Assembly (NCBI GenBank): GCA_030640595.1
Contig: DAOWJC010000128.1
Span: forward strand, 1 to 5,104
Source of the DNA: Dehalococcoidia bacterium
GTDB taxonomy: Bacteria; Chloroflexota; Dehalococcoidia; Dehalococcoidales; DAOWJC01
Direction of reading: 5' to 3'
DNA: 5,104 nt
Position numbers and translations under genes: made by a program. Below the pieces are notes generated by a model that was not told the DNA's origin, did no database searches, and was given only the letters and a program-made list of their open reading frames with translations. This document shows, in pieces, positions 1 through 5,104 of this stretch (within the stretch, counting starts at the first letter, position 1; each line of letters begins with the position of its first letter).

Positions 1-1447
1 ACCGCTAAAGCGCCAGGAAATATGGCGGCGGGAGGGGGCCGCCCCCCGCGGCATAGATAGAGAAATTGTGGAAATAATGCACCGAACCCATATCGGGGTT
101 GACCAGGATTATCAAAATCTGCTCCGTCAGGGGGTCAGGGCGTCCATAGCTGATGGCTGGGGTGGCAGCATGATTGCCACCGAACTACAGGATATACTCT
201 TCGGCACTCCAGTACCAGTTCTGGGCAGGATAAATTTGGGGGTGCTGAAATCAGACGAGGTGAACCTTATCATTCATGGTCATGAACCATTGCTTTCGGA
301 GATGATTGTTGTCGCCGCCCAAGAGCCTCAGATGATAGAGCTGGCTAAGTCTAAAGGGGCTAGTGGAATAAATATAGCCGGTATGTGCTGCACCGCCAAC
401 GAGATATTGATGCGTCACGGGATTCCTCTAGCCGGTAATTTCCTGCAGCAGGAGCTAGCTCTGGTCACCGGGGCAGTGGATGCCATGGTGGTAGATATTC
501 AGTGTATTATGCAGTCCCTGACCACTGTAGCCGAGTGCTACCATAGCAAGATTATCACCACCTCACCCAAGGCTAGGATTCCCGGTGCTATCCATATTGA
601 GTTTGACGAACACAGTGCTATGGAGTCGGCTAGGGCTATTGTCAAGACCGCTATTGATAATTTCCCCAATAGAAAGAATAATATTGATATCCCTGAGGAG
701 CAGACTGACCTGGTCGCTGGATTCAGCCATGAGACTATTAACTACCTACTGGGAGGTGTCTATCGGGCTTCCTACCGACCGCTAAATGACAATATCATCA
801 ATGGCAGAATTAGAGGGGTAGCCGGCGTTGTCGGCTGCAATAATGCCCGAGTTAGGCACAATGAGCCTCATACAGCTATGGTTAAGGAGCTGATAAAGAA
901 CGATGTATTAGTGCTTCAAACCGGTTGTAGTGCTATCGCCTGTGGTGAAGCTGGGCTGATGACCCCAGAGGCAGCAGCCAAATATGCCGGTGAGGGGCTG
1001 GCTTCGGTGTGCGAAGCAGTCGGCATTCCGCCGGTATTGCATCTAGGTTCCTGTGTTGATAACAGCCGCATACTGATGGCAGCTACCGCCATGGTCAAGG
1101 ATGGTGGCTTGGGTGATGACATCAGCGACCTGCCGGTAGCCGGGGCTGCCCCTGAGTGGATGAGTGAGAAGGCAATCTCTATCGGTCAATACTTTGTTGG
1201 TTCCGGGGTGTTTACCGTATTCGGTGTTAACTGGCCGACCCTGGGTAGTGACGAGGTAACCGAATTCCTGTTCAAGGATTTTGAGGCTATGTATGGTGGA
1301 ATGTGGGCGTTTGAACCTGACCCGATTAAAGCCGCTCAACTTATGATTGACCATATTGACAACAAGCGCAAAGCCTTAGGCATTGACAAGGCTAGAGAAA
1401 GGATACTTTATGACATGGCGATGAGACGGGAGCTAGATGCGGTGTAA
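1..1447 (+). CDS. cooS: Anaerobic Ni-Fe carbon monoxide dehydrogenase catalytic subunit, 5' end cut by window edge
   Basis: This enzyme interconverts CO2 and CO at a Ni-Fe-S C-cluster, and in this operon it supplies CO to acetyl-CoA synthase in the cytoplasm. The frame is open from the window edge (first whole codon at base 2) to TAA at 1445-1447. A GTG at 68 looks like a start, but the 22 residues before it align by eye with the CooS family (WRREGAAPRGIDREIVEIMHR region), so the real start lies about 190 residues upstream, given a family length of about 630-675. Counting from the codon at 68, all six C-cluster ligands are present: His72 (HGHEP), Cys108 (GMCCTANE), Cys146 (DIQCIM), Cys257 (VVGCNN), Cys287 (QTGCSA) and Cys329 (GSCVDNSR). 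The catalytic lysine is probably Lys368 (MSEKA). The B- and D-cluster cysteines belong to the missing N-terminus and cannot be checked. In an acetogenesis-type operon this gene is also called acsA. Confidence 0.96.
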   Translation, partial: PLKRQEIWRREGAAPRGIDREIVEIMHRTHIGVDQDYQNLLRQGVRASIADGWGGSMIATELQDILFGTPVPVLGRINLGVLKSDEVNLIIHGHEPLLSEMIVVAAQEPQMIELAKSKGASGINIAGMCCTANEILMRHGIPLAGNFLQQELALVTGAVDAMVVDIQCIMQSLTTVAECYHSKIITTSPKARIPGAIHIEFDEHSAMESARAIVKTAIDNFPNRKNNIDIPEEQTDLVAGFSHETINYLLGGVYRASYRPLNDNIINGRIRGVAGVVGCNNARVRHNEPHTAMVKELIKNDVLVLQTGCSAIACGEAGLMTPEAAAKYAGEGLASVCEAVGIPPVLHLGSCVDNSRILMAATAMVKDGGLGDDISDLPVAGAAPEWMSEKAISIGQYFVGSGVFTVFGVNWPTLGSDEVTEFLFKDFEAMYGGMWAFEPDPIKAAQLMIDHIDNKRKALGIDKARERILYDMAMRRELDAV

Positions 1448-1464
1448 GCGAGATACTAGTAAAA

Positions 1465-1474
1465 AAAGGGAGAG
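1465..1474 (+). promoter_or_regulatory. Ribosome binding site of acsB
   Basis: A purine-rich stretch (AAAGGGAGAG) follows a run of seven A within the 35-base gap between cooS and acsB, with its core about 10 bases before the ATG at 1483. An in-frame TAA at 1477-1479 excludes any earlier acsB start. The gap is too short to show a credible terminator plus promoter. Confidence 0.7.
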
Positions 1475-1482
1475 CTTAAGAG

Positions 1483-3690
1483 ATGTCTAAAATAATAGCT
1501 TCAGCGGTAATTAGGGGTGCTCATAAGATTGTAGGCCAGGCTGAGCAGAAGTGGCAGCAGGCGATGGATAAATGGGGAGCCAATGAACCAGTAGGTTTTC
1601 CCAATACTGCTTACTATCTGCCAGTAATTTATGGCATTCTTGGCCTTAAGGTGGAGAAGCTGGGTGATATGGAGCAGATATTAAAAAAGTGCAAATCCAT
1701 ACTGCCGCCAATGGTGAAGGAGATTCACCCGCTACCCTATCTGGCACCAGCCCTTGATGCCGGGATGGTAACATTCTTTGCCGAGGAAATCATTGAAGCC
1801 ATAAGGTATGTGGAGGAGCCAGATTTCTATACCAAACAGGAAGACCCGACTGATAGTAATATCTGGTTGGGTGCTGCCGATGATGTCATCTTGAGAAAGA
1901 GAGGCGTTGAATTCGTTGATGGTACTGCCCCTGGCTTTGCTGCCATCCTGGGTGCTGCGCCTACCACTGAGATAGCAGCTAAAATTGCTCAGGAACTTCA
2001 GCAGAAGACCCTCTATGTCTTTATGTCGGCTGAGTATAATGGCAAGAGGTTCTCCGAGCAGCTTGTGGAGGCAGGAGTACAGATTGGCTGGCCAACTCGT
2101 TTGGTCTCCTTTGGTCCTGATGTTTCGGCAACTGTATTTGCTGCTGGCTTTGCCATTAGAGCAGGCTTTACCTTCGGCGGCATTGGGCCTGGGGAATACA
2201 GGAAACACCTTATTTATAACAAGGACCGCATCTTTGCCTTTGCTCTGCCCCTCGGCTATGTTACCGATGAGTGGTATGCCAATGCCGCCGGGGCAATAAA
2301 CTTTGGCTTCCCTACCATTGCTGATACCCCAATACCCGAGATTTTGCCTACTGGGGTTTGCACCTATGAGCATGTCGTCTCCAATGTTCCCCACGATAAA
2401 ATAGTAGCCAGAGCGATAGAGGTAAGAGGGCTCAAGGTTACTGTGGCTGAGGTGCCAATTCCAGTGGCCTTTGGCGCTGCCTTTGAGGGTGAGAGGGTTC
2501 GTGGGGAGGACATCTATCTGGAGGCTGGTGGTGGGAGAACCCCTATGGTGGAGTGGGTTACCAGCAGGCGGATGGATGAAGTAGAGGATGGAAAGGTTGA
2601 AGTGGTTGGGCCTGAGATAACCGATGTTCCTGCTGGTTCCAGATTACCTTTGGCTATAGCTGTTGAAGTCGCCGGCAGAGAGATGCAGGAGGACTACGAG
2701 CCTATTCTGGAGCGACAGATTCACCATCTTATAAACTACGCTCAAGGGGTGATGCACATCGGGCAGAGGGATATTGCCTGGCTGCGGGTTAGTAAACAGG
2801 CGGTGGAAAAGGGCTTCAGGCTATCTCATATCGGTTCCCTCCTCCATGCCAAGTTGCACCAGGATTTCGGTCGGATATTTGATAAAATGCAGGTAAAACT
2901 TTATACCGAGGAGGATAAAGTAAGGGAGGTAGTAGAAAAGGCAAGAGCGGTATATGGGGCTAGAGATGCCCGAATTGAAGGCATGACCGACGAAACCACT
3001 GATATATATTACTCCTGCACCCTGTGCCAGTCTTTTGCCCCGAACCATGTTTGTGTCATTACCCCGGAAAAAACCGGGCTTTGCGGTTCCTATAACTGGA
3101 TGGACTGTAAGGCGGCTTATGAGATTAACCCTACCGGACCAAATCAGCCGGTGCCCAAGGAGGAGACTGTTGATGCCAAGCTAGGACAATGGAAAGGGGT
3201 AAACGAGTTTATCTATAAGGCTTCCCGGGGAAACCTAGACCATTATAACATGTACAGTATAGTGTATGACCCGTGGACTACTTGTGGCTGTTGCGAGTGT
3301 ATTGCTGCTGTCCTTCCCCTGTGCAATGGGGTAATGACGGTAAATCGTGAATATGCCGGAGACACCCCCTGCGGGATGAGGTTCACCACCCTTGCCGGCA
3401 CTGTCGGTGGTGGCATAAGTACCCCTGGCTTCGTTGGTCATGGCAAGTATAACATCTGTCAGAGAAAGTTCATGTCGGCTGATGGTGGCTTGCTGAGGAT
3501 GGTGTGGATGCCCAAGATGCTAAAGGAGGAGATTGCCGACCGGCTTAAAGCTAGGGGGGAGGAGCTAGGTGTGCCTAACTTGCCCGATATGATTGCTGAT
3601 GAGACAGTGGGCACCACCGAGGAAGAGATTCTTCCCTTCCTGCAGGAGAAGGGGCACCCAGCCCTTACTATGGAGCCAATACTGGGTTAG
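1483..3690 (+). CDS. acsB: CO dehydrogenase/acetyl-CoA synthase, acetyl-CoA synthase subunit (bacterial AcsB)
   Basis: AcsB condenses CO from CooS, a methyl group from the corrinoid/iron-sulfur protein and CoA into acetyl-CoA. The 735 residues compare with 729 in Moorella AcsB, so it is full length and of the bacterial type, keeping the N-terminal domain (roughly 1-320) that docks on CODH and carries the CO tunnel. A middle domain follows (about 320-500), then the C-terminal A-cluster domain. The A-cluster is intact: Cys512, Cys515, Cys524 and Cys534 hold the [4Fe-4S] cluster (SCTLCQSFAPNHVC, then TGLCGSYNWMDC), with Cys515 expected to bridge to the proximal nickel. Cys601-Gly602-Cys603 form the distal nickel site. 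All sit at a constant +6 offset from the Moorella numbering (506, 509, 518, 528, 595-597), as does Phe518 beside the active nickel. Cys604, directly after the nickel site, is a non-standard residue as I remember the family. The ATG start is supported by the family-like N-terminus (MSKIIASAVIRGAHKIV), a Shine-Dalgarno sequence and an in-frame stop just upstream. Confidence 0.98.
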   Translation: MSKIIASAVIRGAHKIVGQAEQKWQQAMDKWGANEPVGFPNTAYYLPVIYGILGLKVEKLGDMEQILKKCKSILPPMVKEIHPLPYLAPALDAGMVTFFAEEIIEAIRYVEEPDFYTKQEDPTDSNIWLGAADDVILRKRGVEFVDGTAPGFAAILGAAPTTEIAAKIAQELQQKTLYVFMSAEYNGKRFSEQLVEAGVQIGWPTRLVSFGPDVSATVFAAGFAIRAGFTFGGIGPGEYRKHLIYNKDRIFAFALPLGYVTDEWYANAAGAINFGFPTIADTPIPEILPTGVCTYEHVVSNVPHDKIVARAIEVRGLKVTVAEVPIPVAFGAAFEGERVRGEDIYLEAGGGRTPMVEWVTSRRMDEVEDGKVEVVGPEITDVPAGSRLPLAIAVEVAGREMQEDYEPILERQIHHLINYAQGVMHIGQRDIAWLRVSKQAVEKGFRLSHIGSLLHAKLHQDFGRIFDKMQVKLYTEEDKVREVVEKARAVYGARDARIEGMTDETTDIYYSCTLCQSFAPNHVCVITPEKTGLCGSYNWMDCKAAYEINPTGPNQPVPKEETVDAKLGQWKGVNEFIYKASRGNLDHYNMYSIVYDPWTTCGCCECIAAVLPLCNGVMTVNREYAGDTPCGMRFTTLAGTVGGGISTPGFVGHGKYNICQRKFMSADGGLLRMVWMPKMLKEEIADRLKARGEELGVPNLPDMIADETVGTTEEEILPFLQEKGHPALTMEPILG

Positions 3691-3691
3691 G

Positions 3692-3698
3692 AAAGGAG
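3692..3698 (+). promoter_or_regulatory. Ribosome binding site deciding the GTG start of acsC
   Basis: AAAGGAG lies 9 bases before the GTG at 3708, within the 17-base acsB-acsC gap. An in-frame TGA at 3702-3704 prevents any earlier start, so GTG 3708 is the only start that keeps the conserved N-terminal cluster domain. Confidence 0.85.
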
Positions 3699-3707
3699 TT
3701 TTGAGCA

Positions 3708-5054
3708 GTGCCGCTTACTGGAATAGAGATATTCAAGCTGTTACCCAAGACAAACTGTAAAGAGTGCGGCTTTCCTACTTGCCTTGCCTTTGCCATGAGC
3801 CTAGCCACGGGAAAGGCAGAACTGGCTGCCTGCCCCTATGTTTCCGAGGAGGCAAAAGTAAAACTAGTGGAGGCAGCAGCACCCCCTATTGCCCCGGTTA
3901 CTATTGGTGTCGGTGACAGGGCATTGAAGGTTGGTGGTGAGACGGTTATGTTTCGCCACGAAAAAAGGTTTGAGAACCCACCTGGTTTCGCTATCCTTAT
4001 CAGCGATACTATGGAGGAGTCTGAGATTGACAATAGGCTGAAGAGATTCAGCGAGCTTCAATATGAGCGGGTAGGGCTTACCCTTCGCCCTGAGCTGGTA
4101 GCGGTAAAGGATGACTCAGGAGATGCCACAAAATTTGAGGCTCTGGTTAGTAAAGTCAAGCAAAATAGCGATTGTGGCATTATCCTGATGAGCAGCAACC
4201 CCGATATCCTGGCGGCTGGCTTAAAGGCTTGTGCCGACCGAAAACCGCTGCTCTACCCGGCTACCGGAGACAACCTGAACCGTCTGGCAGATTTGGCTAA
4301 GGAAAATTCTTGTCCGGTAGTGGCAAAAGCTTCCAACTTGGAGGAGCTTGCCCAACTGACTACTAAGTTAACTGAGGCTGGGGTTAAAGCTATTGTTCTT
4401 GATTCCGGGGCAAGAACCCTTCGTCGGGCATTTGAAGACCAGGTAGTCATCAGAAGCGCCGCCCTAAATAAAAAGTTTCGCCCCTTAGGCTTCCCCACTA
4501 TTGTGCTTCCCTGTGAGATGACCAATGACCCGATGAAGGAAGCGGTAATTGCCTCCATTTTCGTGGCTAAATATGGCGGTATTATCGTTCTCTCTGATTT
4601 TCAGGGAGAAAGCCTATTTCCATTACTCGTGGCAAGGATGAATATTTATACCGACCCGCAGCGACCGCTGGCTACCACTGAGGGAATATACGAGATTGGT
4701 AGTCCTGATGAAAACTCCCCGGTGCTTATTACTTCCAACTTTTCCCTTACTTACTTCATTGTCTCCGGCGAAATAGAAGCCAGCAAGGTTTCCAGCCGGC
4801 TTTTAGTCAAGGATACCGAGGGGCTTTCGGTTATGACCGCCTGGGCAGCCGGCAAATTTGTTGCTGACACCATTGCCCCCTTTGTTAAGAAGTGTGGGGT
4901 TGGGGATATGGTTAAACACCACAAGCTGATAATCCCGGGTTATGCTGCCGCTGAAAGTGGTGGTCTGGAAGAGGAGTTGCCCGGTTGGGAGATTCTGGTT
5001 GGTCCCAGGGAGGGGGCTCACATCCCAGCCTATCTTAAGGCATGGAAACCATAA
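3708..5054 (+). CDS. acsC: Corrinoid/iron-sulfur protein large (gamma) subunit
   Basis: AcsC is the large subunit of the heterodimeric corrinoid/iron-sulfur protein, which carries the methyl group on cobalt from the folate methyltransferase (AcsE) to the A-cluster of AcsB. The 448 residues match the family (about 443-446). The N-terminal domain (about 1-58) has the [4Fe-4S] motif Cys17-x2-Cys20-x4-Cys25-x16-Cys42 (NCKECGFPTC then ACPYV), used for reductive reactivation of Co(II) to Co(I). A TIM-barrel domain follows (about 90-320), then the C-terminal corrinoid-binding domain (about 325-448, from TTEGIYEIGSPDENSPV onward, including the NFSLTYF stretch). No DxHxxG-type cobalamin motif is seen, as expected for this family, which binds the cofactor base-off without a histidine ligand. 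Translation starts at GTG, 17 bases after acsB. Its obligate partner, the small subunit AcsD, is not in this window. Confidence 0.97.
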   Translation: MPLTGIEIFKLLPKTNCKECGFPTCLAFAMSLATGKAELAACPYVSEEAKVKLVEAAAPPIAPVTIGVGDRALKVGGETVMFRHEKRFENPPGFAILISDTMEESEIDNRLKRFSELQYERVGLTLRPELVAVKDDSGDATKFEALVSKVKQNSDCGIILMSSNPDILAAGLKACADRKPLLYPATGDNLNRLADLAKENSCPVVAKASNLEELAQLTTKLTEAGVKAIVLDSGARTLRRAFEDQVVIRSAALNKKFRPLGFPTIVLPCEMTNDPMKEAVIASIFVAKYGGIIVLSDFQGESLFPLLVARMNIYTDPQRPLATTEGIYEIGSPDENSPVLITSNFSLTYFIVSGEIEASKVSSRLLVKDTEGLSVMTAWAAGKFVADTIAPFVKKCGVGDMVKHHKLIIPGYAAAESGGLEEELPGWEILVGPREGAHIPAYLKAWKP

Positions 5055-5060
5055 GGGGGA
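5053..5060 (+). promoter_or_regulatory. Ribosome binding site of the downstream acsE-like gene
   Basis: AAGGGGGA overlaps the last two bases of the acsC stop codon and lies 4 bases before the ATG at 5065. The short spacing and the overlap with the acsC stop suggest that translation of this gene is coupled to acsC. Confidence 0.65.
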
Positions 5061-5064
5061 AGTA

Positions 5065-5104
5065 ATGATCCTTATTGGCGAAAATATAAATATTATGTCG
5101 AAAA
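5065..5104 (+). CDS. acsE: Probable methyltetrahydrofolate:corrinoid/iron-sulfur protein methyltransferase, 3' end cut by window edge
   Basis: Only 13 codons are visible (MILIGENINIMSK), and the frame is open at the window edge. This N-terminus matches the first beta strand of the pterin-binding (dihydropteroate-synthase-like) TIM-barrel methyltransferases: family members start with M-hydrophobic-IGE-x-IN, and the Asn of this strand lies near the pterin site. AcsE moves the N5-methyl of methyl-tetrahydrofolate to Co(I) of the corrinoid protein, so its place 10 bases after acsC makes sense. A second in-frame ATG at 5095 is unlikely to be the start, because it would remove the conserved strand. 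With so little sequence, another pterin-binding methyltransferase of the same fold (for example an MtgA/MtvA-like or MetH-type domain) cannot be excluded, but the operon favours AcsE. Confidence 0.8.
   Translation, partial: MILIGENINIMSK

Noticed and set aside
34..46. GGGGG/CCCCC stem as a possible terminator upstream of cooS
   Set aside because: It lies inside the cooS reading frame, has a three-base loop and has no following T-run.
1043..1354. A 103-codon open frame on the - strand opposite cooS
   Set aside because: It overlaps the conserved C-cluster region of cooS, and its translation is low in complexity and unlike any family I know.
1448..1482. The cooS-acsB gap with its A-run as a promoter or terminator
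   Set aside because: It is only 35 bases, with no hairpin and no paired -35/-10 elements; the A-run reads best as an unstructured leader to the ribosome binding site.
1732..2394. A 220-codon open frame on the - strand opposite acsB
   Set aside because: It lies wholly within acsB, whose product is conserved along its length. The antisense translation shows no recognisable domain and no convincing ribosome binding site, so it is a shadow of codon usage.
4253..4558. A 101-codon open frame on the - strand opposite acsC
   Set aside because: It is antisense to the TIM-barrel domain of acsC, and its Ser/Ala-rich composition is typical of a shadow frame.
1..5104. CRISPR arrays, tRNA or rRNA genes, insertion sequences, attachment sites
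   Set aside because: Nearly every base belongs to one of four co-directional metabolic genes. I saw no spaced direct repeats, no terminal inverted repeats and no RNA gene signatures.

Overview
The window is an uninterrupted piece of a bacterial Wood-Ljungdahl (reductive acetyl-CoA) operon, with all genes on the + strand. In order it holds the C-terminal two thirds of the Ni-Fe carbon monoxide dehydrogenase (cooS/acsA, cut by the left edge), the complete acetyl-CoA synthase (acsB), the complete large subunit of the corrinoid/iron-sulfur protein (acsC), and the first 13 codons of what is very probably the methyltetrahydrofolate:corrinoid methyltransferase (acsE, cut by the right edge). The gaps between genes are 35, 17 and 10 bases. 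Each downstream start has a purine-rich Shine-Dalgarno sequence, and no terminator or internal promoter is visible, so co-transcription is likely.

The genes form one reaction sequence. AcsE moves a methyl group from methyl-tetrahydrofolate to the cobalt of the corrinoid protein that contains AcsC. CooS reduces CO2 to CO at its C-cluster. AcsB joins the methyl group, CO and CoA into acetyl-CoA at its Ni-Ni-[4Fe-4S] A-cluster. The same enzymes can also run in the oxidative direction. Metal ligands can be followed residue by residue: all six C-cluster ligands in CooS, all six A-cluster ligands in AcsB (four cluster Cys plus the Cys-Gly-Cys nickel site), and the four [4Fe-4S] cysteines of AcsC. 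Nothing looks decayed.

The host is a strict anaerobe and a bacterium: AcsB has the long bacterial form with the N-terminal CODH-binding region, and the methyl carrier system is the folate type. Moderate GC and the style of the proteins would fit an uncultured Dehalococcoidia-like Chloroflexota, a Desulfobacterota or a clostridial lineage. The window cannot decide among these.

The layout is more compact than the classical Moorella/Carboxydothermus clusters. There is no orf7-type reductive activator gene between acsB and acsC, and no acsD between acsC and acsE. I see no undescribed system here. The points worth a second look are this gene order, the non-Moorella-like CooS, an extra cysteine beside the nickel site of AcsB, and the misleading apparent start of cooS.
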